A stretch of 64,000 nucleotides of DNA from SpSt-398 sp041752235. GTDB lineage: Bacteria; Bacteroidota; Bacteroidia; Chitinophagales; Chitinophagaceae. Numbering within the stretch: position 1 is the first letter of the stretch; the number at the start of each line of letters is the position of its first letter. The position numbers and the translations under genes were made by a program. The notes beneath the pieces were generated by a model. The model saw only the letters and a program-made list of their open reading frames with translations. It was not told the origin of the DNA and ran no database searches. Shown one piece after another: positions 8,262 through 16,379 of the stretch. The DNA lies in assembly GCA_041752235.1 (NCBI GenBank), contig JBGSHM010000003.1, positions 1 through 64,000 of the forward strand, written 5' to 3'.

Positions 8262-8726
8262 ATGAAAAGGTCATCATATCAAAATATATTTCTGGTTCTG
8301 GTGCTTATGGCCATTACGTCTAGTTGTTGTGGACAGCCATTGCTGCAAGACTCATGTTTGTTGATCCAGGGAAAGATTGATGAGTTTCGATCTACGAGGC
8401 TCAATGCGACACCCGACATATTTGTAGGGATTTCATCTAAAAGCGAAAACCTTTATGCTATAGACACAGGTGTACTTGTTGATATTCGGAAAAGCGATAG
8501 TATTATTCTGGCGTTTATAAGAAGTGGAGATACCCTTCAAGTGTATTCGAATCTTGGGACTTTAACAAAAACAATTGGAGATAAGATTGTATCAAAAGAT
8601 TTCTTAGGAACAGTTCTGCGGAGTGATGAAGGTGACCATGAATTATATTTCACGATGATCATAGGTAAGAATATCATGAGCAGGCAGCAGATAGCACAGT
8701 ATATATTAAGAAGGTCTAAATATTAG
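8262..8726 (+). CDS. Hypothetical lipoprotein
   Basis: 154 residues. The N-terminus MKRSSYQNIFLVLVLMAIT is followed by SSCCGQ, giving a possible lipobox. The rest is a small soluble domain with alternating hydrophobic positions, as in beta-rich immunity-like proteins, but no family is recognised. It lies 31 bases after the preceding gene and 41 before the next. Confidence 0.6.
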   Translation: MKRSSYQNIFLVLVLMAITSSCCGQPLLQDSCLLIQGKIDEFRSTRLNATPDIFVGISSKSENLYAIDTGVLVDIRKSDSIILAFIRSGDTLQVYSNLGTLTKTIGDKIVSKDFLGTVLRSDEGDHELYFTMIIGKNIMSRQQIAQYILRRSKY

Positions 8727-8767
8727 ACCGAGATTAGGCAACGGAAGGCAGAGTATAAGTACCGAAA

Positions 8768-9169
8768 ATGAAATTTATCTTAAAAGCTTTTGCGATTGTT
8801 TACCGAATGTACGAAGACCGGGGTGCTTCTATACCTTATTTTCGGACGATAATTACAATTCTCTTAATATTATTATTGCATACTGTACATATTGGATTAT
8901 TATTTAATCTACCATCGCGATGGATATTTCCCTGGATGGATGTTAGAGGCAGATTCATACAATGGGCATTCGGCATATTTTATTTTGGGTCAGTAACGCT
9001 TGTCTTTGTCGTTTTGTTTCAGAAAAGAAGCCTGGAGAAAATTGAAGTGACACAAATGCAAATAGAAAGAGCGAACAATATTATTCCCTACTATCTGGCA
9101 TTCTGCATATTATTACTAACCGCATTATTGATTAAATCAGGGATCGAAAAAGGAACTATTGAAATTTAA
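8768..9169 (+). CDS. Hypothetical membrane protein, three transmembrane segments
   Basis: 133 residues with hydrophobic segments at about residues 25-48, 68-88 and 108-125, and a positively charged N-terminus. No family is recognised. It is the third of three consecutive small genes on the plus strand in the AT-rich island and ends facing a leftward lipoprotein gene. Confidence 0.6.
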   Translation: MKFILKAFAIVYRMYEDRGASIPYFRTIITILLILLLHTVHIGLLFNLPSRWIFPWMDVRGRFIQWAFGIFYFGSVTLVFVVLFQKRSLEKIEVTQMQIERANNIIPYYLAFCILLLTALLIKSGIEKGTIEI

Positions 9170-9193
9170 CAACTGCTAGCGGAGGAAATTAGA

Positions 9194-9778
9194 TTATTGT
9201 TTTTGAATGAAGCTATCTAAGTTTTGCCTTATATACTTTACTCTTGCTTGAGATGATTTGATTGAGTCAAAGTTTCGTATAAAAAGAGAGTCGAGCCTGG
9301 AATATTTTTGACTATTTTTTTCAGGCATATTATTAAATAAATTATGCCCCTCTTCAATCACTTTTGCCAAAACAGGAAAGCCAATCCTGTTGTAACCGCT
9401 AATGGCATCGGGTGATGCAAAATCAAATCTATCGTAAAAGGTAAATAGCCGACCTACTTCAAAGTTTCTCTCTACCATTAAAGTTGAATAAACGTCTCTT
9501 TGCGGAATTGTGAATTTAGAGTGTAATTCCCGGCCGTACTCTTCCTTCGTATAAGCATTTATGTTTACATATATATTTGAAAAGACCAGGCTCTCAAGTC
9601 TGGAATCCTCAGCTGAACGAAGATCATGTGTAGTTAATGTATCATGACTTAAGAATTCGCTTAATCTTCCCACAGATTCCCGGAGTTGGCCAATCTCTTT
9701 TTCTTTTGCGTTATTCTCATGGGCATTTGAGCAAGAAGCAATAAAAAAGAAAAATATAATAGACAATCTAGCCATCAA
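9194..9778 (-). CDS. Hypothetical lipoprotein with coiled-coil-like N-terminus
   Basis: 194 residues from MMARLSIIFFFFIASCSN; the IASC lipobox predicts a lipid anchor (the second Met is an equally good start). A charged helical segment (NAKEKEIGQLRESVGRLSEF) follows, then a mainly alpha-helical body. No family is recognised. It is convergent with the gene at 8768. Confidence 0.6.
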   Translation of the reverse strand: MMARLSIIFFFFIASCSNAHENNAKEKEIGQLRESVGRLSEFLSHDTLTTHDLRSAEDSRLESLVFSNIYVNINAYTKEEYGRELHSKFTIPQRDVYSTLMVERNFEVGRLFTFYDRFDFASPDAISGYNRIGFPVLAKVIEEGHNLFNNMPEKNSQKYSRLDSLFIRNFDSIKSSQARVKYIRQNLDSFIQKQ

Positions 9779-9877
9779 ATGTTTCGTTTTATAGCAATTG
9801 CATTGCTTAGAAGCAGAATGTATTTTTTTATCATTTCATGAATTATAAAAGTACTTCCATTTTTCTATCCTTACAAA

Positions 9878-9992
9878 AGACCCGCCTTCCTGAGTCTTCC
9901 CAAAAATTTCCATAAATAAGAAGGATGCCTGCCGTTGTCTTACTGACATAAGCCAGAACCGGTTTTGAAAAAAAAGGCTTCGGCCAAGTAAG
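9878..9992 (-). repeat. REP-like palindromic repeat, copy 5
   Basis: On the plus strand it reads CCCGCCTTCCTGAGTCTTCCC, here noted in parts CCCGCCTTCC and GAGTCTTCCC, then CTGCCGTTGTCTTACTG, GCCAGAACC and CTTCGGCCAAG. It is a diverged relative of copy 1 in the same orientation. Confidence 0.6.
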
Positions 9993-10027
9993 GCCTGGGC
10001 AATAATACACTTATGCATTGTTTTCCA

Positions 10028-10174
10028 GGCCCTGAAAGGGCCACCCGTTTGTAGCCATAAGTTTCCGCCCGGTTCCGAGACCCTGAAGGGGTCGCCCAGC
10101 CCTGGGGAGACCCCTTCAGGGTCTTATGCACAATCTCGATGTTTTTCTACAAACAGTTGACCCCTTCGGGGTCA
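10028..10174. repeat. Cluster of GC-rich hairpins (GACCCTGAAGGGGTC type)
   Basis: GGCCC/GGGCC arms lie at 10028-10042. A perfect 16-base inverted repeat follows (10078-10093 and 10109-10124, AGACCCTGAAGGGGTC and its complement) around a 15-base loop. A third hairpin TGACCCC/GGGGTCA lies at 10158-10174. The shared core GACCCCTTC shows they are related units rather than chance palindromes. Confidence 0.7.
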
Positions 10175-10260
10175 GAACAGGGAGTTTTATGTAAGTTAGA
10201 AGTCGATATACCTGAGAGACTCAGAGAAATTGTTGGATTTGCCTATTGGGATAAGTTTTG

Positions 10261-10328
10261 ATGGGCCGTTGTCTGGTGAACTGTAATTTTGGTAGTTTGG
10301 AGTTAGTAATACAACGGTAAGCGGGGTT
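10261..10328 (+). repeat. REP-like repeat, partial copy 6
   Basis: It begins GGGCCGTTGTCTGG and continues to TAATACAACGGTAAGCGGGG, matching the stem-loop half of copies 2 and 3 but without the right-hand extension. It lies about 50 bases upstream of the next gene. Confidence 0.6.
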
Positions 10329-10376
10329 TCGAACTAATATGAAAATAAAATTTAAGGAATAATTTAGTATCAAAAT

Positions 10377-10772
10377 ATGGTTATTAGATGCACATCTAAA
10401 GATTTGCAAATTAATGAGAAAGAACTATTACCTGTAGAGTTTGTAACTTCTGAGTTTCATATTACACCCGAAAAGAAATACATCGTTTTTGGGGTGACGA
10501 TTCTTTCTATTAAAAATCAACCTGTCTGCCTGGTGCAGCACATTTCTGATTATGGCCATTTAGTAACCACCCCCCTTTTTTTATTTGAAATATTGGATGC
10601 GCGAGTATCTAAACATTGGGACATGAGAATACATGAGGATGGAAGCATAACATTTTGGGTACCCTCCTTTTACAAGCAATATTATCATGATGATCTTTTT
10701 GAAGGGGTATCTGAAACAGTAGACGATTTTGAAATAGTAAAGAAAAAGATAGAAGAAGAGTTTGTCATTTAG
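10377..10772 (+). CDS. Hypothetical cytosolic protein
   Basis: 131 residues starting at an ATG in an AT-rich context. There is no signal peptide or membrane segment. Aromatic-rich beta-type sequence in the centre (DMRIHEDGSITFWVPSFY) and an acidic helical end (ETVDDFEIVKKKIEEEF) give it the look of a small immunity-type protein, but I do not recognise a family. It is the last gene of the AT-rich island and converges on the DUF4407 gene across a perfect palindrome. Confidence 0.6.
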   Translation: MVIRCTSKDLQINEKELLPVEFVTSEFHITPEKKYIVFGVTILSIKNQPVCLVQHISDYGHLVTTPLFLFEILDARVSKHWDMRIHEDGSITFWVPSFYKQYYHDDLFEGVSETVDDFEIVKKKIEEEFVI

Positions 10773-10794
10773 GTTTCTGACCCGTCACGTGATG

Positions 10795-10854
10795 CTGGCC
10801 GTAGTCTTAATGCCGTAAGCCAGATCCAATTTTAGGGCGATAGACTACGGCCAG
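10795..10854. repeat. REP-like palindrome copy 7, between convergent genes
   Basis: A perfect 13-base inverted repeat, CTGGCCGTAGTCT (10795-10807) and AGACTACGGCCAG (10842-10854), encloses 34 bases. It is homologous to the stem-loop part of copy 1. Lying between two converging genes, it could also stop transcription from both sides, although there is no T-tract. Confidence 0.75.
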
Positions 10855-10869
10855 GCAATGTTCCCCCCC

Positions 10870-12129
10870 TCACATCATAGACCCCTCGTCGAGCCGGTAC
10901 TTTTCCTTGATCTTTCGCATCACTTCATCCATGGAAGGGCGATGGTCTTTGGGACTCCATTCTCCCCGCTCCCATTTGTCCAACTCCTCATTGATGTTCT
11001 TTTCCTGTAGCGACGAAAGCTTGGTTACCAACATATCACTCATTTCTTTTTGCCTGGCAAGGAATACCTTTTGTTTTTCATAATAAGTTTCTTTATCGCG
11101 ACGCATTTCATTCTCGGAGGCGGCCATTTTGGTTAATTCCTCTTTTGCCAACGCAATATCATAAGGCCCTACGGGCATGATGAGCTTGGAGATTATGGGA
11201 CCGGTTTCGATTAAAATGATCAGGAGCGAAATGAGCAGACTGGCCCAAAATACACTGCTTTCTTCCCGGGTAAGATCGGATAGCGCCTTGTTTCTTTCCA
11301 GGAAACCTACATTGGCGGCCGCGGTCTTTTCATAGGCCTTTCTCTTTTCTTCCATATCAGCCTTGGCATGGGCAAGGATACTGTCCTGCGATTGAATACC
11401 ACCGGCCAGTGCGGCCAGTTCCGGCGTAAACTGTACAAGTGCTTGTTGATACGCGGCTTGCTTGAGCCTGGTTAAATTATCGATCCCGCGCTGCATGGAT
11501 CCTCCGGTGCCATCGGCTTCGGACACATAGGCTTGTTGTAAACGATGCAGTGTATCTTCAATGGCAAGCTTGCGGGCGGACAAGCGGTTGCGCTCATCGG
11601 TTGCGGATTGAGTAAGGGAGGTATATTCCTGCTGCAGGAGGCTGTCGTTGAGTTGGATACGGGCATGTGTATTCTGAATGACCTTGGTATCGATCTCTTT
11701 TTCGAAGATCTTCATTTCCAAAGGCCGGGCAATGGTTAAGCCGATCAACAGGGCAAGCGCAATACGGGGAATGGCCATCCAGACCTGCTTTTTCCTGCTT
11801 ACACCATATTTCCGCATGGTGGAGACCAGGAACCGGTCGAAATTGAATATGATCAAGCCCCAGATGATGGCAAAACCCACCGCCACCCAGAAATTACCAA
11901 AAACGGTGTACATGGCATAGCCGGCCGAAGAGGCGGCGAGCACAAAAGTAGCCAGGATAACACCGCCCAGACCGGAATATTTTGCATGCTCGGATGGATA
12001 TTCTTTTAATAATTTTTGATGCGCCCCCGCACACCACCACAAAAAGCGGGTGTCGGAAGGTTTGGTTTTCTCTCCAAATGAGTCATAGGTGTACAGACTC
12101 GTGTCCCCCTGTTGTTGTTCAGCAGACAT
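10870..12129 (-). CDS. DUF4407 membrane protein
   Basis: 419 residues. The conserved N-terminal segment DTRFLWWCAGAHQKLL precedes a pair of transmembrane helices (about residues 51-72 and 79-95) with FNFDRFLV between the second and third (about 122-142). A long coiled-coil-like, Q/E/R-rich region follows (about 150-280), then a fourth transmembrane helix (about 292-315) and a charged C-terminal tail. This layout fits the DUF4407 family of unknown function, common in Bacteroidota. It is read leftward, downstream of DUF1003 and CorA-type genes, suggesting an envelope or ion-related setting only by association. Confidence 0.85.
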   Translation of the reverse strand: MSAEQQQGDTSLYTYDSFGEKTKPSDTRFLWWCAGAHQKLLKEYPSEHAKYSGLGGVILATFVLAASSAGYAMYTVFGNFWVAVGFAIIWGLIIFNFDRFLVSTMRKYGVSRKKQVWMAIPRIALALLIGLTIARPLEMKIFEKEIDTKVIQNTHARIQLNDSLLQQEYTSLTQSATDERNRLSARKLAIEDTLHRLQQAYVSEADGTGGSMQRGIDNLTRLKQAAYQQALVQFTPELAALAGGIQSQDSILAHAKADMEEKRKAYEKTAAANVGFLERNKALSDLTREESSVFWASLLISLLIILIETGPIISKLIMPVGPYDIALAKEELTKMAASENEMRRDKETYYEKQKVFLARQKEMSDMLVTKLSSLQEKNINEELDKWERGEWSPKDHRPSMDEVMRKIKEKYRLDEGSMM

Positions 12130-12228
12130 AACGAATGGTTTACAGTAAATGAATTAAAAAATGCCCTATTTGTGGTTGAAGTGGAAAAGATAGAACGGGG
12201 GGCGTCCCGTTTCATTGCAAAAGTACTG

Positions 12229-12768
12229 TTAATTCAGTTTTTCACGTATCTCGGTCAGCAATTCCATTTGCCTGGCCTGGATGTCAAAAAGGGTCTTTAT
12301 TTGCTCTTCAAGAAGGAGGTCAATCTTTTGGTGAAGGTTGCGCACCTCCAATTCAGCTTTCAGGTTGATCATGTAATCGTTCTCTGCACGTTTGCGGTCC
12401 TTTTCTTCCTGCCGGTTCTGGCTCATCATAATGACAGGGGCCTGAAGAGCGGCAATACAAGAGAGTATCAGGTTCATCAGGATAAAGGGATAGGGGTCAA
12501 ATATCTTTCCGGGAGAAACAACACTATTAAAAAGTATCCAGGCACCCAATAAAAACAAAAAGGAAAGTATAAATGACCAGCTACCGCCAAAGCGGGCCAC
12601 ACGATCGGCGAGCTTTTGTCCAGGACTTATTTTTTCCAGGATGGGGTGTTTCAGTTGCTCGATGAGTGATTTTTCTTCGCGAATGGACTCGTTGACGATC
12701 TGACGAAGCTTGGTGACCTGGTCGGCCTGATCGGCGAAAAGTCGGTCGATGTCTATTTTACCGGGCAT
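12229..12768 (-). CDS. DUF1003 membrane protein
   Basis: 179 residues. The sequence DRVARFGGSWSFILSFL, a second hydrophobic segment (FILMNLILSCIAALQAPVIMMSQNRQ) and the ERKRAENDY-like stretch (DRKRAENDYMINLKAE) are the hallmarks of DUF1003: two transmembrane helices followed by a coiled-coil tail. Function is unknown. It lies about 100 bases upstream of DUF4407 on the same strand and downstream of CorA, separated from the latter by a palindromic repeat. Confidence 0.85.
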   Translation of the reverse strand: MPGKIDIDRLFADQADQVTKLRQIVNESIREEKSLIEQLKHPILEKISPGQKLADRVARFGGSWSFILSFLFLLGAWILFNSVVSPGKIFDPYPFILMNLILSCIAALQAPVIMMSQNRQEEKDRKRAENDYMINLKAELEVRNLHQKIDLLLEEQIKTLFDIQARQMELLTEIREKLN

Positions 12769-12791
12769 AAAGAAGTATTTTTTAATGGTGC

Positions 12792-12868
12792 TTAACCGCC
12801 AAGACGCGAAGGCGCAAAGGTGCGCTATATCCTCACGTTCCCTGGCGTCTTCGTGTCATGGCGGTTAA
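12792..12868. repeat. ACCGCCAAGACGC-type palindrome, copy 1
   Basis: It begins TTAACCGCCAAGACGCGAAG and ends with CGTCTTCGTGTCATGGCGGTTAA as an imperfect inverted repeat (given in pieces: CGTCTTCGTG, CATGGCGGTTAA). It lies between the corA-like and DUF1003 genes on the minus strand. Confidence 0.75.
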
Positions 12869-12887
12869 ACACCCCAGGAAAACGGTA

Positions 12888-14027
12888 CTAAAACCACCCA
12901 CGTTTTTTAAAGACCCTCAGCATAACAATAGGTACGATGAGCATGAACCCTACGGCTAAAAAGAATCCCCATTTATGGTGTATATACGGAATGGCTTCGA
13001 AGTTCATGCCAAAGATCCCGCCAATGACAGTGGCCGGCGCCAGTAAGCAGGTCACAATGGCCATCACTTTCATCACCTCATTGGTCTTAAGGCTTACCTG
13101 GTTAAGGTAGAGGTCTTGCAGGTTGAGAATAAGATCGCGGTAGTTTTCACTCAGGTCATAAGCTTGCACCACATGATCGTACACGTCATTGAAATATTTG
13201 GTAGTACAGTCTTCGAGCAGTTCACTTTCTGACCGGATGATGCCACTGACCAGATCACGAACAGGTGCAATATTTCTTTTCAGCACGATCATTTCCTTTC
13301 TCGCCACATTGATACGGGCAAGTGTGCGTTTATTGCTGGACCGCACCACTTCTTCTTCAAGGTCTTCAATGTGATCACCCAACTGCTCCATCACCAGGAA
13401 ATAGTGGTCCACGATCATATCGATCATGGAGTAACAGAGATAATCGGCCGTCATTTGCCGGATCTTGCTATTGGCCATTTTCAATTTTCCACGGAGACTA
13501 TTAAAGACATCACGGCTGGCATCTTCCTGAAAACTGATGACGAAATTGCGCCCAAGCACGATGCTGATCTGCTCCTGCTCCACGGTATTTTCCTTGGCAT
13601 TATAATACAACATATTGAGCAGGCAGAACATCACGCCTTCGATATCATCCATTTTAGGACGCTGGTTGACGCTGAGTATATCTTCCTGGATCAGCGGGTG
13701 AACGCCAAAATGGTTGCCAATATTTTCTACATCCGCCTTTCTGATCCCGTCAATGTTGATCCAACTGATCTTGCCGGAATGAAGGAATTCTTTGCAGGCA
13801 TCGATCGTTTCAGCTTCGTGAATATCTATATTTTGGGCATTGTAGTCATAAATGGTGATTCGGACATCCTTGGAATCCTCCCGTTGGGGAATGACCGTGG
13901 GGTTGACCTGGAGGATCTGCCGGGTGCGTTTGGTGCCAAAAAGGGTTGGTAACCCGAGATAGCGGAGGTATTTATCCGGGTTGAGTGGGTCAAGGATCTT
14001 TTTTACGCCGTTGGAACGCTGGGGCAA
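12888..14027 (-). CDS. corA: CorA-family magnesium/cobalt transporter
   Basis: 379 residues, normal for CorA with a slightly long N-terminus. A large cytoplasmic domain is followed by a long stalk helix and two C-terminal transmembrane helices; the signature GMN that forms the selectivity filter is in IGGIFGMNFEAIP at about residues 343-345, followed by a charged positive tail (KKRGWF). The protein forms a pentameric Mg2+ channel in the inner membrane. It could instead transport other divalent ions (the family includes Zn2+ exporters). The first ATG used gives MPQRSN, with no better start visible. Confidence 0.92.
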   Translation of the reverse strand: MPQRSNGVKKILDPLNPDKYLRYLGLPTLFGTKRTRQILQVNPTVIPQREDSKDVRITIYDYNAQNIDIHEAETIDACKEFLHSGKISWINIDGIRKADVENIGNHFGVHPLIQEDILSVNQRPKMDDIEGVMFCLLNMLYYNAKENTVEQEQISIVLGRNFVISFQEDASRDVFNSLRGKLKMANSKIRQMTADYLCYSMIDMIVDHYFLVMEQLGDHIEDLEEEVVRSSNKRTLARINVARKEMIVLKRNIAPVRDLVSGIIRSESELLEDCTTKYFNDVYDHVVQAYDLSENYRDLILNLQDLYLNQVSLKTNEVMKVMAIVTCLLAPATVIGGIFGMNFEAIPYIHHKWGFFLAVGFMLIVPIVMLRVFKKRGWF

Positions 14028-14095
14028 GGGAGTGTTTTTCTAAAGTTAGGGGTTTTCATTTGAGAGAGCATGATTTACCGTAGAGTAAGCTGTTA

Positions 14096-14192
14096 GCCAT
14101 TAGCTATTAGCTCTTGGCGATTCTTTGCGTCATAGCGCCATGGCGGTAAAAATCTCTGCGAAACGCTGCGTTCTCATGTTCTCTGCGGTGAA
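14096..14192. repeat. Mixed repeats: TTAGCCATTAGC unit and partial ACCGCCAAGACGC-type copy 2
   Basis: TTAGCCATTAGCTATTAGC (14094-14112) recurs in similar form near 41168. It is followed by half a palindrome (TTTGCGTCATAGCGCCATGG, then CGGTAAA). It fills the gap between the corA and sugar transporter genes. Confidence 0.6.
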
Positions 14193-14196
14193 TCAA

Positions 14197-15546
14197 TCAA
14201 TGTACAACCATTCTTTTCTCCAATTCCTCCAAACTATCCCCCTTGGTTTCCGGCATTTTTGTCAACACCCATACCAACTGCAGCACCATCATTCCGGCAA
14301 AGAAGGCAAAGATGATCCAGGGGCTGTCTTTAAGTATCCCTTCTTTCTCATCGAGGAAGAGCGGAGTAATGAGAGTGATCAGTGCGGCAAATACCCAATG
14401 CACACTGGTGCCAAAGGATTGGCCCAGGGCCCGGGATTTATTGGGAAATATCTCGGAGATGAATACCCAGATCACGGCTCCCTGTCCGATGGCATGTGAA
14501 GCAATGAACAGAAGCAGGAAGCTCATCAGGAAACCGGAAGAGGCGCCGGTTTTAAACGCATACGCTACCAGGGCCAGACTCAAAATATAGCCCAGCGAAC
14601 CGATGATGAGCAGTTTTTTCCGTCCCATGCGATCGATCAGGTATAGTCCGATAAATGTAAAAATGAGGTTGATGCCTCCGATGGCAATGGAATTGAAGAG
14701 GGACTCTTTAGCTGCCAGGCCTGCCCTTTCCAGGATCTCGGGTGCATAATACAGTATGAAGTTGATACCTGAGAGCTGGTTAAAAAAGGCAATGAAAAAG
14801 GCGAGGAACAGGGGCGTGCGCAACCGGGAGCTGAACAACCCGGAAGGCTTTTGCCCATTTACTGTGGCATTGGCTTCCTGAATGCGCATTATTTCCCCGG
14901 AAATATCCTCCACCCCCATTTTCTCCAATACCGGTCTGGCGGCAGTGGGATCATTTTTCCTGGAAATTAGCCAGCGCGGGCTTTCGGGCAGACCGGGAAC
15001 CATAAAGGTGTAAATCAGTGAGGGAATGGCCATCACCCCCAGCATCCACCTCCAGTCATTGGCCCCGTCAAATCCCTTGAGGAAGTAATTGGAAAGAAAG
15101 GCAATGAGGATGCCAAATACAATATTGAACTGGTACATACCCACCAACCGGCCCCTGACCTTTGGCGCGGCGATCTCCGAGATATAGGTGGGCGCCACCA
15201 CCGAGGAGGCACCAATGCCAACCCCACCGATGAAACGAAAAAAGGAAAAACTATAGGGGTCCTGCGCCAGGGCCGACCCAATGGCCGAAACAGAAAAGAG
15301 TATGCCGATCCAGAGCAGGACCTTTTTTCGTCCATATTTTTCGGTGGGAATACCTCCAAACAAGGAGCCAAAAACGGTTCCCCAAAGCGCCATCGACATG
15401 ATGAAAAATCCATGAAAAAGAGGGCTGGTGTGCCAGAGTTCCTTGATGGGGAGATTGGCTCCTGAGATAACTACCGTATCAAAACCAAAGATAAAACCCG
15501 CTAAAGCCGCTACAACGGACCAATAAAGGAGCTGATGTTTTCTCAT
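14197..15546 (-). CDS. MFS sugar porter
   Basis: 449 residues from ATG at 15546 (MRKHQLLYWSV); the frame extends upstream to 15588 but that extension is not part of the conserved fold. About twelve transmembrane helices are visible. Sugar porter signatures: GFDTVVISGA in helix 1, EKYGRKKVLLW in the loop after helix 2, PESPRWL before the central loop, DRMGRKKLL after helix 8, and PETKGDSLEELE at the C-terminus. It probably imports a monosaccharide with protons in the inner membrane; the substrate cannot be read from the sequence. It lies 47 bases downstream of kdsB. Confidence 0.9.
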   Translation of the reverse strand: MRKHQLLYWSVVAALAGFIFGFDTVVISGANLPIKELWHTSPLFHGFFIMSMALWGTVFGSLFGGIPTEKYGRKKVLLWIGILFSVSAIGSALAQDPYSFSFFRFIGGVGIGASSVVAPTYISEIAAPKVRGRLVGMYQFNIVFGILIAFLSNYFLKGFDGANDWRWMLGVMAIPSLIYTFMVPGLPESPRWLISRKNDPTAARPVLEKMGVEDISGEIMRIQEANATVNGQKPSGLFSSRLRTPLFLAFFIAFFNQLSGINFILYYAPEILERAGLAAKESLFNSIAIGGINLIFTFIGLYLIDRMGRKKLLIIGSLGYILSLALVAYAFKTGASSGFLMSFLLLFIASHAIGQGAVIWVFISEIFPNKSRALGQSFGTSVHWVFAALITLITPLFLDEKEGILKDSPWIIFAFFAGMMVLQLVWVLTKMPETKGDSLEELEKRMVVH

Positions 15547-15593
15547 AGCAATCGCAATAGGATGAATGAGAAAGATAACGAAAAACAATAATA

Positions 15594-16325
15594 TTATTTG
15601 CCCAATAATTCCCTGGCTTTTTCGAGTTCGGCAGGTGTGTCAATACCGATGCCCGTGTATTCGGTGGTGACCATTCGGATCTTAACCCCGTTTTCGAGAT
15701 AGCGCAATTGTTCGAGTTTTTCTACCTGTTCCAATTTGCCAAGCGGCCATTGGGTAAAGTGGAGCAGGGTTTCCTTTCTAAAAGCGTAGATACCAATATG
15801 CTTATAGTAGGTGACGTGAAGTCCCGACTGACGATCAAAGGGAATAAGGGCCCGGCTGAAATAAAGCGCATTGGAATCCTTATCCACCACTACTTTGGCA
15901 AAATTGGGATTGGAGAGGTATTCGGCATCGGCGGAGGGGTGCATGACCGAGGCCACTTTTACGGAAGGGTCCTGGAAGGCAGCCACCAATTTTTCCAATA
16001 CATCCTTATTGACAAAAGGCTCATCGCCCTGTACATTCACGACGACGTCCACATTCATATCCTGCACGGCTTCAGCGATCCTGTCTGAGCCGCTTTCATG
16101 TTCTTTCTTACTCATCATAGCCTTGCCGCCGTGTGTGGTGATTTCCTGGAAGATGATATCGCTATCCGTTATTACGATCACTTCATCAAAGAGACCGGTG
16201 GCCGCGGTATTTTCATAGGTGGTGCGGATGACGGTTTTTTCACCCAAAAATTGCATGAGTTTGGCAGGAAAGCGGGTGGCGGCATAGCGCGCCGGGATCA
16301 TGGCGACCGTACGTATTTCTTTCAT
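15594..16325 (-). CDS. kdsB: 3-deoxy-manno-octulosonate cytidylyltransferase
   Basis: 243 residues, the usual size. It activates Kdo with CTP to CMP-Kdo for lipopolysaccharide core synthesis. Characteristic segments are PARYAATRFPAKL at residues 11-23, SGSDRIAEA around residue 80, VVNVQGDEPFV around residue 97, and YKHIGIYAFRKE followed by the typical EQLRYLENG motif. The start at ATG 16325 is clear. The gene is upstream of the sugar porter in the same direction. It indicates a Gram-negative envelope with Kdo-containing lipid. Confidence 0.95.
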   Translation of the reverse strand: MKEIRTVAMIPARYAATRFPAKLMQFLGEKTVIRTTYENTAATGLFDEVIVITDSDIIFQEITTHGGKAMMSKKEHESGSDRIAEAVQDMNVDVVVNVQGDEPFVNKDVLEKLVAAFQDPSVKVASVMHPSADAEYLSNPNFAKVVVDKDSNALYFSRALIPFDRQSGLHVTYYKHIGIYAFRKETLLHFTQWPLGKLEQVEKLEQLRYLENGVKIRMVTTEYTGIGIDTPAELEKARELLGK

Positions 16326-16379
16326 GAGAGGTAAAGGTAAAAGAATTGGGGATTTCGCAGACCCTAAAGAAGGAAATGT

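Larger units (their letters stand above)
9779..10376. other. Gene-free stretch full of palindromic repeats
   Basis: I see no convincing coding frame. The stretch holds a REP-like copy (9878-9992), a cluster of GC-rich hairpins (10028-10174) and a second, partial REP-like copy (10261-10328). Short frames on the minus strand are produced by the repeats. Confidence 0.6.

Noticed and set aside
13371..13952. 193-codon plus-strand open frame opposite corA
   Set aside because: It lies entirely antisense to a clear CorA gene, and its translation has no recognisable motif or start context.
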